Origin: Tubiluchus corallicola
Taxonomy: Eukaryota; Priapulida; Priapulimorpha; Priapulimorphida; Tubiluchidae
Length of the DNA: 64,000 nucleotides
Assembly: GCA_030141605.1 (NCBI GenBank)
Contig: JAQGDQ010000019.1
Location: 124,001 to 188,000, forward strand
Direction of reading: 5' to 3'
Shown here: piece after piece, positions 35,615-49,140 of the stretch
Position numbering within the stretch: the stretch's first letter is position 1
Layout of the letters: each line of letters begins with the position of its first letter
Program-made: the position numbers and the translations under genes
The notes under the pieces: generated by a model
Databases searched by the model: none
Told to the model about the DNA's origin: nothing
The model's input: the letters and a program-made list of their open reading frames with translations, nothing else

Positions 35615-38230
35615 AACAGAGCAAAGTATGGGGAATCTTTTCAACCCTAAAGTCACAGGCTACTTCCTGAATAAAGCACAGTTATCTTCTTGCATTCCGC
35701 CCCGTCCTCTCCCCTCTGATCTCCTAACAGTAACGGTGAAGTTGCAGTGATCTAGTTCTAAATAAAATATGCCGAGGAAAAAGGTGACTACGTCTGTGAA
35801 TCAGTGATCCCTGATGTGGAATTCAGAAACTAATGTTATGCACATCGACAGCTACAAACTAAATTCAGAAAGTTTATTATTATGTTTACTAATCTAGATA
35901 AAATATATTTTGCGCTTTCTATTAAAGAACATTTCAAAGAAATATTCGTATTTCTACAATATTTTAATGCATAAGATATTATATTAGTTTGTGCTTTTAT
36001 TTTATGATTCACGTTTTTCTAAGATGGGAAGCAATGGTATTACAATAAATGCGTACTCCGTCTAAGATTTGTCTAAAATTCTGTGATAATAAAAGTTTAT
36101 TACGAAAGTCGTTCATGATGGCAAATCGTGTATAATCTTTGCGACTTAATCGCGTTTTGCCATCTCTATTGAAATCTTGAAGAAAACTAATAAAATCTCC
36201 ACAAACATCGCACAAAATTTGTTTTTCAGGTTTGCTGCAATTTTATTAAAAAGCAGGCAGCTGTGTGTGCTTTTATAACATAGCGTGCAGGGAAGAAAGA
36301 ATAATTTTGAGCTGATTTAGGCGCTTAGAGGAATGCGAATATTATTGACGTAAGAATACTGACGAGGAAAAGTTGTTGCGGTAGTTTAGAAATGGCATTG
36401 TAGCTGCAGGTTGTAAGAATATTCCCTTTGTTCGCTTTGATAAAACTTTCAAGGCACCGCCTTTTTGTATATAACGGAACAAAATTAGTTTCTGATAGAC
36501 TGATAGTATGAGTTGAAATGGCTGTTCCATAAATATTTCTGTAATCAGTAATTTGTATTGACAATAAAAATGTGTTTCCATAGTTTCTATAATTATTCAG
36601 AAACTGCTCTTCTATATTTGAACAACAGGAACTCAATTTCTTCGTAGTTGTTAATAGTGTCTAGTTTGATGGTACCATAGGGTTAAATTGTTGACAATCT
36701 ACATAAATAAAGATGACATAAAAAGTTACAAGCTAAAAACTTTTTAATGCTTTTTGTCAGAATTACAGAACTAAATCGATGATAAAACATTATTGTTATT
36801 AGCTCAGTATAAAACTCTTGCGGTGCATTTGATTGTTTAAATAACTTTCTTGGCCGATGTATCCCAATGCAGCTTGTTTTCGTTTTTTATTTCAAAAACA
36901 AGCTATTAAGTGTTTGATATAACTTACTGTAGAAACAAAAGCTCCACTAGAAATCCAAGGAGACAAAACGGTTAAGCTAAAAAACAAAATGAGAATTCTA
37001 TCATTTATTGCCCGTCATACATACTAGGAAACATACTATTTCTTCAAAAATGACTTACGTGAAAGAACTATTACCACACAAACACATTTTCTCGCTTGCG
37101 CCACTAGTTCTTGGCTGTTACGTGCATTTCGTCATTCGCTAGTTAGACGGGCACTAGCGCCTGCATTTCGGAAACGTACTGCACAAAAAATGGGTGCTGT
37201 ACCTCTCAGTTCAGATGTGTTCGATTGTGACGTACTGCACACGTTCGGCAGCTCCTGCGTGAGCACAGCGGTAAATTTGGCATCTGAATTTTTATTTTAA
37301 AACTTGCCGAGCTTTAGTACAACACACTGAATCTCTTGCGCTAGTGCTGTACTTCAATCTTCTCTTTTGCAAAAACGTGCAACATGTACGAACATGCTCA
37401 CGATTGTTTTTGCTTCAAAAATTATGTTCGTTTGTGATGTTATCAACATTTAGGTTAGTCCTATGTTAACAAAGATTTTCATCTATTAATTAATTATCAG
37501 AAACGCTTTTGCAATATTGTTGGTGTTAAAATGTATACTTTTTACCGTACTTGAATATGGGGTAATATATGAAAAATCATCCTATCGTCCTTTAAAACCA
37601 CATGTGTGCTAAAATGGTTATTTCTAGCAAGTATTAAACATTCGTTGCCAGTCGTTTGTCAGTACCACGTCCATTAATGAAGCCAAGTGATTCAAATAAG
37701 AATACTTGACAATCAGCAATAGCAGAAATCTTTTCTTGATTTATATTCAACACGAGATGGCGTTGTTTAGTTTACGTGTGCACCTGGCAAAGTTCATCAT
37801 ACAGGTCATACATTGTGCATCCACCAGTCCTCTGGGGGTCATTAGTTCAAGTTTAAATAATTTTCTTTATTGTCGAATGATCTTGCGGCATCAAAATGCG
37901 CAGCTAGTCCGTCAAAATAGAATCGGCATTAATCAATGTGCCGCCTGCGTAATTTTTTAGATGCCTAGGCATGCAAAGCTTTATACAATTACTTCGACGG
38001 CTACACAAAATGACACGAAAAATCGCGAAACGCGTACAGTAATGGAGACTTAAGCCAAAGAATTGTCGGGAAAGAGGCTGAGAGCGTTTATAACGTAATA
38101 ATGGTAAACGCACTCAGCACTGCGCGTTTTGTTATTAAAGTCACTAGAGGAGTTGAAAAGAAAATTTACAATGTATGGATATTGCTGTAATTTTTTTTAG
38201 AGTACTACTGTAATACTATTAATATTTTGC
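35615..38230. other. No gene recognised
   Basis: It contains a patch richer in CpG and GC at 37090-37290 closed in most frames, and chance frames at 36009-36215 and 36325-36636. Confidence 0.55.
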
Positions 38231-38485
38231 TTACTTTAGACGATGATTTTTAATACATATGAAATATACAGGAAAGCCTTTGTGAGTATACACGAAATTA
38301 AAAGAACAAAAACCTGAATAACAAACAGTTTTACATTATAGATAGTATCGGATACTAATACTTATTTACTTACGTTGAACGTGATTTGTAATACATACAA
38401 AATGTGCAGCATGACCTTCGTAAGTATACGAAGTTACAAGAATAAAAAACATTAACTGACAAACAATTTCGCATAATATATAGTT
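38231..38485 (+). repeat. Tandem duplication, period about 136 bp
   Basis: TTACTT, TAATACATA, GTGAGTATACACGAA, AACAAA and CAGTTTTACATTATA in the first copy (38231-38345) are matched by TTACTTACG, TAATACATA, GTAAGTATACGAA, GACAAACAATTTCGCATAATA in the second (38366-38485). Copies are diverged and non-coding. Confidence 0.7.
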
Positions 38486-39354
38486 GTAATATTAAGTATA
38501 ATAACTTGTAATGTATTAATGTTAAACCTATAACAATAATATTGTCGGAAATGTATGAAACTAAAGGCTTAAAATTTTCATTTATCAAAGGTTATACGTA
38601 AAACACCACGAACGTTTATGAATGCAAAAACTACACAAACTGATTTTTTGGTGTTCCTGGCGTGTCATTTTAAAAAATGTACTGTTACACCACAAACTAG
38701 AATACTGTATTTAATGAATGTGCGTCAAAAGACACGAAGCGCCAATATAATCAAGGTTGCGAATACTGACATTTCAGATTGATAACTAGAACTTAGAAAC
38801 TCAAATTAGAAATCTAATTAATTAGACACTACAGGTCAAATGAACTGGGCACAAATGGATGAAAGTGTTGTTAGTATTCGATTTGCTAAATTTTGAACAA
38901 ACGTGTAATGAAATACAATGTCTGCGTCAGAAAGATGTAATTGTAAATTACTTACTGTTTACTATTTATTTTACTGTTTTGGTAAACAAAAGTAGGTCTC
39001 AAAGTCTATCTACATGGTCTATTTTCTGTCTATATGGTTAGAATTTCTATCATCTGCTCGCACTGTTACAATGCCTGACTTATTTAATATTATGGTTGGT
39101 ATAATATGATAATGCTTAATGTCGTGAGCCATCTATATATATAAATGATTGCTGTAGCAGCATAATGGGCATGGCAGGCATCTGTTTACACTTCACAGTC
39201 TCTAAAAGCTAAATGCCAAGTAATAAGGCGAATCTCGTCACGAAATAAGCTGCTTCGCCTTCATTGTGTATGTTTTCTGTGCATGAATGAATTGTCGTTT
39301 ATTTGTGCATTGCTTGATAAAATATTATGATTTTTGGTAAAAATTTGAATAGTG

Positions 39355-39560
39355 TGATTTATTGATTTACTGATTGGCTGGTGAGCTGACTGATAAGTTG
39401 CTAGTCACCCGGGCCAGTTAGCCAACTGATTCCTTAACGACTGATCGATTAATCTACATCAGGCTGACCGACCGACTACCAGACCAACTGATTGCTTGAC
39501 TGGTTGATTGGCCGATAAATTACCTGATTGATTAGTTACTCAGTAGATTAATAGATCGAA
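39355..39560. repeat. Degenerate period-4 array (GATT/GACT type)
   Basis: TGATTGATT, CTGACTGATAAG, GACCGACCGACTACC and TTGACTGGTTGATTGG stretches keep a four-base period with heavy substitution. Confidence 0.75.
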
Positions 39561-40559
39561 CACTGGTGTAGCTAGTCCGTTTTTTGGAAGTTTAACTGAA
39601 TGAGCGGCTACCTGACTGGATGCCTTATATTCCTCTATGTAATAGTAACATTGTAATATTTACGACTTTATATCGACAACATCATTTTTGCTTTTCAACT
39701 TCTGCCAAATTGTCAGCTATTATTCTGTAAACTGTAAAGTACGTGTAGCAATAGAAGAATTAAATTTTAGACACACGTCCAATCAGTAGAAGATCCTAAA
39801 TTAAGTTAAATGTTGAAATCTGCGAAAGTTAGTCACTGTAAAAGCTTTACATTATTTGCGAGCAGAACTCAAAAAATGTTTTCAACAGGTTAACGGAACA
39901 GCGAAAAATAGGACAACACGCACCTTTTCGTAACGATAATCTTGTGACATTTATTTTTGTAATAACAAAACTGCACTACTTACAATTGCACGTTGCACCT
40001 TCAAAATTTTTAAAGTTTATGTTTTTGCTACGGCCATAGGATGCTGTATGTATCATTAATGAATTTTGCAACTTGAAAAAACTCTTGCTTTACCGCCGAA
40101 CCTTACTTCTCCCAGCCTATGCCATGCATACCTACAGAACTATCCGTATGACAAAAAAAACATTGAGACCCTAATGTACTACTTTGAAATTCAACATTGC
40201 CTAGCTAGATAGAATTTGCTTTTAGATACTATTGAAAGTGATTGATAGATTTTAATATCATTATCACTTTAAAGGAGCATTATCATTAGGTTAAAAATGT
40301 GAAGACCCATAGCACAGAATTTAATCACGTGAGTCCGAGTCTTACATCTATAGTCATGAGTTAACGCCATTAATATTTCTATGTTGAGTACTACTCAGTT
40401 TTAAGTCCTTTTTTGTTATACTGATGAGGTTGTTTGGTACAATGCAGGGGGAGAATAGTGAATCTTGCACTGTTGATACAAGATTCGTAGACGAATTGAT
40501 ACGTAGCAGACAGTACTAGCTTTGAAACAATGACATTAGTAATAATGACGACGATGATG

Positions 40560-40627
<68 letters not shown>

Positions 40628-42224
40628 TAAGAAGAAGAATGTAATAATGGTAATCATTTATTCGCAAACAAGGCAAGAGCGACAAAATTAACCAGTCACT
40701 CTTCAGATCTATGCACTGTTTTCTTATTGTACGTTTTTATGTACGTATGCCTGTTTATAACGTATCTTTACAATTTCGAATAATAGCACAGTAGAAACTT
40801 TAAAAAATTCCACGGTTACATTGCCCTTTTCGTAACCCTGCTAGCTTTTGAGTGAATCCCTTGAGTACCTAGACGGTCAGCTCTCTGCACGCTAGTGATT
40901 TGCGTGCTATGCCGCGTGAAAAGGTTTTACTGTTTTTACACTTCAGTTTATGCTATCCTTTGAGAATAATAAGTGAACAATAAATTTTATGTAAATTTTG
41001 CATAAAGGTGGCAATCATTTTCGATTTTCACATGAGGGTGAGGGTGTGAGTGAATTTGGGAGTGAGCGAGCGAGTCTCATCCAAAAATCACATCGTATCG
41101 CCTAGTTTATAGATTACTTTTATCTTATATAAAATGACAATTTCAGTTATATCAGTTACATATAACGTAATTAATAATAAAATATGAATATTAATAATAT
41201 ACATAGTAATAACAGAATTAAAGAAACTGACGAAACTTAAAACCAATTGCTTAATTTAACGCTGGGTTTTACAATGACTATGACCACGCAGGTACAAAAG
41301 ACATGCTTATTATGTACAGAAAATTCAGCACTAAAACACTATAGTTATCTTTCTACAAGTTTGGAAACTAGTCAGTTCAAGAGAACGAAAGGCACTTGCC
41401 AATTTAAACGGTTTTGCAAACTACTCACACAGCAGTTTTGTAACGCGTTTGGCTGAAAATGATTTTATCGTGCTCATAGAATTGGTTTGAGGAATTTCGG
41501 TTTTTGTCTTCTGTGGAACTTTGTACAAACTAGACCAAATTATAATGACTGCAATTTATTATCAGTTTATCATGTATTTGAATTAAAATTTTGATAATAA
41601 TTTTTACATGCAAGGCAATTGTTATAATTGAAAACCAACCTCATAAATATGGACGGTAGAAAAATTAATGAGTTCATATTGTGCACAAAATGTAAGTTAA
41701 TTAGCATTTTGTGTTACTGGAAGGCACACTGTTTTATATTATGCAGCTCATTAAATCAATTGTCATGCTTGTTTAAACACATTTGCTTATAAAGATTATA
41801 TGTAGACATTAATGTACTTTTCAGTTTACAGGAAAGTAAACATTTGAGTTAAATCGTAGTTTAAGATCAGCAAAAAAATTATTTCGGTACAAAATTTAAA
41901 AGAAATTGAAAACCGTTGGGACCAGCGAAGATTACGTTAACGAAAAGTTCATCCAGTAAGAATGTTAAAAAATGAATGCAACGCAGGTGTTTTCTTCTAC
42001 AAGGTGAGACTTCTAACTCGTTGATGTGCGCCTAGTGCTCTTTCTCTTCAATAATTTTACAATGCAGTGAAATATAAAATGGCTTTGTTTTGACAAATGA
42101 AAATTAATAGTTGTTCACCAGTAGCAGGAATTAGCAGGCAGCAGCATTTGAATAATTCATAGTAGAATCGTCACACGAGAAGGTCAGACTACAAGGGACA
42201 AACTCATAATACAAGACGTAAAGA
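39561..42224. other. No gene recognised apart from the (TAA)n tract
   Basis: AT-rich; a GTGAGGGTGAGGGTGTGAGTG patch lies at 41034-41052. No exon-like sequence found. Confidence 0.55.
40545..40635. repeat. (TAA)n microsatellite with GAC/GAT lead
   Basis: About 70 bases of uninterrupted TAA preceded by GACGACGATGATGA. The poly-Ile frame on the other strand is meaningless. Confidence 0.95.
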
Positions 42225-42376
42225 CAGATTTTGATTTGATTTGATTTAACGCTCTATTTCGAATCAAATTCAAGTTTACACCCACAAACGAAAACAAAGA
42301 TAAAAAAATACATGCACCACAATTACACGATATCTTATCTAAAACATTAATTACTACATACACAAAAGATAAATTA

Positions 42377-42379
<3 letters not shown>
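42225..42379 (-). mobile_element. Second LINE-like 3' UTR with AAATC tail
   Basis: On the minus strand, about 130 bases of AT-rich, UTR-like sequence end in GCGTTAAATCAAATCAAATC, a short tandem tail at 42232-42250 typical of 5'-truncated non-LTR insertions. It lies just beyond the (GA)n tract that follows the neighbouring LINE tail. No coding part remains, so the call rests on the tail and UTR-like context only. Confidence 0.35.

Positions 42380-42439
<60 letters not shown>
42380..42439. repeat. (GA)n microsatellite at a LINE tail
   Basis: About 60 bases of pure GA start where the TCTAAA-type tail of the neighbouring minus-strand LINE ends. Confidence 0.95.
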
Positions 42440-42443
<4 letters not shown>

Positions 42444-42796
42444 AGATTTAGATTTAGATTTAATATTTTATTTCAAACTTCGCAAAGTTCATAAATACAT
42501 CACAAATTAATACAAATAATACAATAAATCATGAAACACAACAATAACACAAATAACAATTAACTATATAAGAAACTACGCCAATGACATCTAATTGCAG
42601 AAGTAAAGTTTGCATCACTGTTTAAAATGTTCTTGCATATAAAATTTTCACTCTTATTTAGCCTGACGTATAAACTGTATGCACATTTTCTGTGAATAAC
42701 ATCAAAATAAATAATATTAAGTCTAGTAGAAATATATCTTGCGCTCGTATCATATGAAAAGTTAAATAGCTTCCGTGTTGATACATTATATGCAAC

Positions 42797-42799
<3 letters not shown>
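42430..42799 (-). mobile_element. 3' end of a LINE with a TCTAAA-type tail
   Basis: The minus strand reads an open C-terminal segment (from about 42799 to a stop at 42560; includes LFNFSYDTSARYI and NFTSAIRCHWRSFLYS). It is followed by about 110 bases of AT-rich 3' UTR and then a tail of repeated AAATCT units (42441-42465). A tract of (GA)n (42800-42950) interrupts the element upstream, and another (GA)n starts exactly at the end of its tail. This C-terminal wording is of the kind found at the end of invertebrate LINE ORF2 proteins; the clade is not determined. Confidence 0.55.
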
Positions 42800-42857
<58 letters not shown>

Positions 42858-42883
42858 AGGAGAGAGAGAGAGAGAGGGAGAGG

Positions 42884-42951
<68 letters not shown>
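42800..42951. repeat. Long interrupted (GA)n microsatellite inside a LINE
   Basis: About 150 bases of GA with a GGGGGGAGG interruption and GAGG and GACA variants, lying within the C-terminal coding part of a LINE remnant. The Ser-Leu and Arg-Glu frames over it are artefacts. Confidence 0.95.
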
Positions 42952-42953
<2 letters not shown>

Positions 42954-45159
42954 CTGAAGGCGGGAATAGACACTTGTACACGTACAATGTGCCTACGTAT
43001 CAGCGCAAATGACTGCCGCCATTGATAATTAAATACTCACGGTTTTACGGTGTACCATTCATTAGAATTAGGCAACGTACAAGACCTGTTGGTTATAAGG
43101 CATTATTTATCGTTAATCAATAGTGTTGTAACTCAGGCATCCATAGATACTGAAATCTATGAGTGAGAGAACGAGATGCTGTTTTTGGCCCTCACAGGCG
43201 TTCAGACTACCGAGTTTCCTCTCTGGCTAGAATGTTTAACAGTCGCAGCCATTTTTGAACAAACTTGCGATCTGCTGTGAGTACTAGCCAGTCTGAACAA
43301 CAGTCACTTAGAAAAACAGACCACAGATATGTCCAACATGTAAATTTCGTGAAATGTACATTGCAGTTTTTACAACCAAAGACACAAGTGACGTAGTTAT
43401 GAATTACGTGACTGATGCAACTGCTTTTTACAAATGATGAGAAGAAAAGAACACCACGGAACTCTCATCTAAATAATTTTCCATCTCAGTAGATCTCTAA
43501 CATTTTGTAGCTTCAGTTGTCAAGAAATCACAACGAGCGTAAAATTGTGACTGTAAAACAATCGCTGTGGTCGTCACTCGACATGGCTGCCAAGTCTAAT
43601 TAGTAAATTGAGGTCTGCGCTAATCTGCCGCTAAATGAGTTCTTTCACTAACTCCACAATGAAAGTGAAAATTAGTTGGCAAAAGAAGAAAATCTTTATA
43701 AGTAATCTTCATTTTCTTCAGGAAACTGAACAGTTTCATTGGATATAGGGATTATGTTATTTCACCATTGTGTCACCATTGACTGTTGGGTACTTGTCAC
43801 GCGCTCATTTTTGCCTTAAGTGAGAAAACTCAATGACTGTGAATAAGACGTAGTCCATAGGAGACATTACATGAAATTGTAGTAAAGTGATGATAATAAA
43901 CTAATTCTCCTAAAATCAGAGTTTTCAAAAGTGTAATAATTTTTTGAAACTTTTTAACATTAATACATTATAATTATGTACTATTAGATTCCTCATAGCT
44001 CCTCTCTATCAGGTTCACTTTCAGTGCAATGTTTGCAAATTTAGTACTTTCATTTGTAGTAATGTTTCTGATTTAAATCGAATTTAGGAAAATGTATCGC
44101 TATGTTTGAACCACTTTGTATGCAGGCCTGTTACGTAACTTGTGATTCAGTAGGATGCTAATTTGGTAAGCCATTCGCAGGAGAGCTCTCTAATGGAGCT
44201 GGCAAAGAATCGTAACAAAATTTAATTAGGATTTGAAGTCTCGAAAACGTGGCTTCTTCGTGTTAAACGTTTGGACAGCTGTAATGCAATTTAGTGTATG
44301 TGGCAATATCTGCATGAAGGTAAAACCCTGTTATATGGTCCATATAACATCATGCATACTAGGTGTTCTGACCATTATGTGCCTCCACTTACATTATTTT
44401 ACAGGCATTGCACTGCATTTTTCGAAGCTGATTATGGCAAATAAAACTTAAAATTTACTACTGCAAGAGTACACATTCTGACGATAAAATCGAGTTTAAG
44501 ATTCGTCTTTTTCCATCTTTTTGTAACATAGAAGCCATTTTACAAACTCAGGTTCAATATGAAGGTTAGATTTGCAATATACATAACTATTTCAAAACTC
44601 ATATTTTTAAAATTTTCAAGGAAAGTTTGAGAGGCCCTTGAGGAATTAAATATATTGATTGTCCTCCTAACAGGAACAGTTAGAGTTCGATTTGTATATT
44701 TCGGTTTCTTTAGGCATGCTCACTGGTTACAGACTTGGGTTCGAAACTGTCTGCTGTAGTTATGTGTACCTTATGCGAATTAATATATGTTGTAATAATA
44801 AGTCGCTATATAGTTGTCTACTTTCCTTTATCTATGCAAGCTTCAAATCAACCCATCTCTCTCGTATTTCGTACAGTATTGGTTGTCTCCAGTTTTAGTT
44901 GGTGTTGTATGGTTGTTATGATTTTTAGTTTTATTTATATTTTGGTTTGTGTTTATTATTAATTTGTCTGGTAATTTATTTGTACATTATTTACGTTTCT
45001 TCTGGTAATACGAATACCGATGTCTTACAGTTAATTTTTTAATCTTTGAAACCTATTACGACCAGTTTTACATTTGGTGAAGTTTTCAAATCTTTCAGTC
45101 TGAAAGTATGTCCATGAGTTTTATTTTACTTTAGCTATTTTTTCCAGAATGTTTTGCTA
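42952..45159. other. No gene recognised
   Basis: A donor-like GTAAGC near 44167 follows a short segment closed before the donor, so no exon is called. Confidence 0.55.
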
Positions 45160-46830
45160 AACCAGACACAGTAGCTGAACTTTTTACGACTGGATTCCGA
45201 CCTCTTAATTCAGCAACATCAGCTAACTGATATTGTGTATAGCACCTATTCAAGGATTAGTAACCAGGTTCTTAGATATAGCTAACGCTTTTGATCCTGT
45301 TTGCAGATGATTCTAACTTACTTTCACCCACCAAAAATATTAACGTTGCAGTTGATAGTTTAAATCGTTACCTTACTAAAATTCAAATTTGGTGTTCCAC
45401 GTGGGGAATGATAATGAATGTTTATAAAACCAAAGCATTTTTATACTTGCACATCAAACCTTAGAGCCGTATATATTTTGGCAATACTGAAATTGAAGTG
45501 GTCGATAATATAAAGCATCTGGGCACTATTTTTGACTCGAAACTTACTTGGAACCATCATGTAAATTATATAGAAAATAAAGCCAATAAGATATTATTTT
45601 TCACCAACTAAAATATAAACTACGTACCTTTAACTTGATTACTTTGTATAAGGAATTCGTTAGACCTTTTATAGAATATGGCAATGTAATTTGATCAAAT
45701 TGCTCAACGACAAATTTCATTAGAATTGAAAGAGTGCAATATCGAACTATGTTGTTAATGTCAGTGGCGATGAAATCTTAACTCTTAACAAAATCTCAAC
45801 TCGATGCTTGGTTTGCTACTATCCAAGGAGTGAACTTCAAACGTTCGATTAAACCCAAAAATATATTATAATCAGGCTCCTCAATGCTTGATTGAAATAT
45901 TAAATGAATTCCGTCTCAACAACCTCTACGCTCTAAGCGACCCATTTCTTTTAAGGGCTACACGACAGTTGTATAACAGTTTTTTCAAAAGAGGCATTCG
46001 CCTATGGAATAATTTACCAATTTACTTAATTACCAACAAACAGACTTTCCTTACTCCATTTGCCTTTAAAAGTAGATTGTTGAACCTAGAGCTCGTACTA
46101 AATCAGTATTCCCCAATTATAATGATAGTGGAAGTAATAAGATTTCAACAATTAGATTGATTATACGAATTTTCCACAATTAAAAGGAGATTTGTTTTCC
46201 AGGAATATTATCGATGACCCTTCATGTAACTGCAACAGTTCGACTGAGAGTCCCCGCCATTATTTTTTGAGTGTTCAAACTATGACATTCACAGAACACT
46301 ATATTTGGGTCAGCTCTGTTATTATCGGCACGTAACACGCCAACCTTAGACCTGCTATTAATTACAACGACATTTTTCATAAACTCAGACCAGGTCATCC
46401 ATCCAGTGGCATTCTCTTCAAATTGTTGCAGAACTACATAAAGTCTGCTAAACGTTTTGCTAATTGATTGTACGTGTAACTGTATATTGAAATGCAACAT
46501 GAATTATTTTGAATTTTGGACTTTTGAATTAAACACCAGTTATCGAGCAATCATACTTTTATATAACTAATAGGATGATGTGCATTGACAGTGGTTTCTG
46601 GTATCGCTCCTGTACTCTGTGGCCTCTGCATAATTCAGTTTTAAGTGTTAACTACTTGTGTTTTTGAACTAACTAACTATTTATGTAATTATATCCTTGA
46701 TAACCAGCTGTACATATCTGTTCTCAGCTAAAATGTATTTGTTGCACAGTGGAAAAAATCTGGTCAGTAATATTACTGTATGTCAATCCACTTAAAATCA
46801 ATATAATTTATATATAAACTTTTTATTAAA
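45160..46830 (+). mobile_element. LINE fragment with FADD box and terminal Cys/His knuckle
   Basis: LFADDSNLLS (from 45297) is the reverse transcriptase catalytic box. It is followed in order by WCSTWGMIMNVYKTKAF (about 45393-45440), KHLGTIFDSKLTWNHHV (about 45513-45560), RPFIEYGNVIW-like remains near 45663, FFKRGIRLWNNLP (about 45985-46020) and the knuckle CNCNSSTESPRHYFLS (46224-46270). The segment 45888-46160 is open for 90 codons; elsewhere stops and shifts interrupt it. The RLWNNLP block and C-x-C...H knuckle are typical of I/Jockey/CR1-like elements. The 5' half (endonuclease) is absent. The 3' boundary is approximate. Confidence 0.78.
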
Positions 46831-49009
46831 GTGTTCCACTTGTTTCACTCACGTTTTTTACACTCCTTTACCTTAAATTTTTTATCATTGGTTGTCGTCT
46901 TGCTGTAAATGAGCAATGGGCACTAATTGTTGATCAAAGATGCCCCAATTTTTTCATCTATCCAAAGATGTATAATTCAACTATACTGTAGTTTTATTAT
47001 TAGTTGCTTATTTTAATTAGAAAACTTATCAGCTCAAGACTGTGACTTATTAGAAGTCAGTGTGCTGCCTCGGCGTTCAATGTTTATGGACAGCTTCAAA
47101 GTTAAAGCACTCCACGTTGGTTTTATTAAGCAGTAAAAACGATGTTTTGCTCATATAAAAGTGCCAAGAATTCTTTCATAAATTTTATTTTCCAAGAACC
47201 GAGCGCGCGGTTCGAGCGATTGCCCGCATGCCCATTACTACTTTGCTTTCACGCTCGTGCTGACATCCTGATACCTAAGAGCAACTATCTTCTTTGTATG
47301 ACAGGCTGATGCATAAAATGTGATTACCATTGAGAAATTTATTAAGTCCAAATTCATTAAGTTACGTTCTTATCTTTGCGAAGCCTGTTTCGTGTTACCA
47401 TAGTTGCTTTGCCTGATGAGCCATAAAAATTTAATAAACTGTATGATAAGCAAAGTAAAGGCTTGTTTTGCAACAATCACCTTTAGAATTGCCGAAGCCA
47501 ATTATTATACGCTTGTCTTGCTATATCAAGAGTTAAACTTGAAAGTTGTAAAATTTATCTTCTCGTTGGGAGGTCTAGCTATGGCACCTTGCTTAGAATT
47601 TTCTAATCAACTGAGTACATTATCGATCAATTACGCACATAAAAGTGTAAAAAGTAATTACTTTCAATCGATCTGCAAGCGCTATGAGCCAGCAATTTTT
47701 AAACGACGTGAATGCGTCTTTATCGGTTATAAAATTTCTATTTACACAACACACAAGTTGATTATCAGCGGAGTTTTGCAGAAATATTTGTTTATAATCG
47801 TATTCCTGAATATTTGCCTTTAATCACGGCGCTTCATCCACAGAACTCATCTTTAATATGGTTATTTATAATCTTAAAATATGTAATGACTATCAGATGT
47901 TCACGATGGAATGAACCTGCAACTACTATTGTCTAATATTAGGAAAAATTCTACACTTCTCTTCTGAGCGGCTAATATCATGAGTTAATTTTGCAGTACA
48001 GTCGCTGTACACTTGTAGTCACGCTGCTGCTGTTGAAACGTAAGTCAAATGTTTTTGCGCATTTACGACACAATGTTCTGTTGTTAAAGTGTGAACTAAT
48101 GTATGGGACAAACCCACATAGGCTGCTTCTTCGTGCAATTCAGCACTCAGACTCAACATATAAATGATATTATTTTTTTGAATAATGCAACAGTGATTGG
48201 AAAATAGGCAGTCTGAAAATCAGCAAATATCACTTAAAAATCTACTACCTAGAGCACGGTTGTGTCAAAAACACGTGTTAATTCAAACCTTGAAAGCTAA
48301 TTCAGTTTGCATATAGCGTAATTCGTCTGTGCTTAGTTCAGACTTTTTCGTATTTTCATTATTGGAATTCACATGTTTATTTACTATGGGTTTATTCAAG
48401 TATTGATCTTTCTCATGATTTACTAGATGAAACTACTAATGTCTAAATGACGCAGTGGCTGCAGGCGAGAACAGGTGTTTTATTTATAATCAATAGTAAT
48501 TGAGAGATTATCGTGTCCCGAAGCCAATCCCAGTATAATACATAATAGCCATCGATCGTTATAGTCTAGGAACAAAATGAATCAATTAGAGACGAAATAA
48601 AGATGTGATGCGCTGCGTGCCAAGGTCACATAATTAATACGAAGAACTTGAAACGGCTGTTATTGTTCTCATGAAACATGTAGAGCGAATTATGCGTGTC
48701 CACTATTTTGCAATGCAGCAGTAGCCTTTTCCACGTTAAACTTATTGTATATAGCTAATGGAATGCAGCCACTCAGTCTTTTAACTGATCTTATTTGACT
48801 TGTTAACCTAATCGCATTTTTAAATAAATGGAATAAACAAGAAAGAAAGAATTTCCGCTGCTCAAATTAAAAAACCAAAACCCATGAAATTGCATCTTTT
48901 CTTTTTGCAATTATTGAAGTAGGTCAAACGAACATAATTTGTTTCATACTGTATCTGATACTTTAAATAACCCACGCAGAAGCACAAATACTGCCAGTTA
49001 GTAGTACCG

Positions 49010-49140
49010 AACAAGTAAATACACAAAAGAATAAGCAAACAAACAAGCGAAAAAAGATCAACAGTTAAACCACTTAAGGACCGAAGGGGCAAACGAATGA
49101 CAGCGAGCCAAAAAAACAAATGAAAGAACGAACGAATATA
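49010..49140. repeat. Degenerate period-4 array (AAAC/GAAC type)
   Basis: AAGC, AAAC, GAAC and GAAT tetramers with interruptions; the 85-codon minus-strand frame over it is a repeat artefact. Confidence 0.6.

Noticed and set aside
36009-36215. Minus-strand frame with DFNRDGKTRLSR, resembling an EF-hand loop
   Set aside because: The loop lacks the acidic residue at position 12 and a hydrophobic residue at position 8, there is no ATG at the start and no paired EF-hand; likely chance.
37080-37290. Possible CpG-rich promoter
   Set aside because: GC content is only modestly raised and no exon or transcription signal lies next to it.
40391-40657. Poly-Ile frame that mimics a membrane segment
   Set aside because: Translation of (TAA)n on the opposite strand.
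42560-43025. Poly Ser-Leu and Arg-Glu frames of 75-137 codons
   Set aside because: Translations of the (GA)n tract; only the last ~80 codons on the minus strand (LINE C-terminus) are meaningful.
47200-47240. B-box-like GGTTCGAGCGATTG
   Set aside because: No A box at the right distance and the conserved C's of the B box are missing.
47416-47823. 135-codon plus-strand frame
   Set aside because: Long for AT-rich DNA but without motif, splice context or codon character; not called as a gene.
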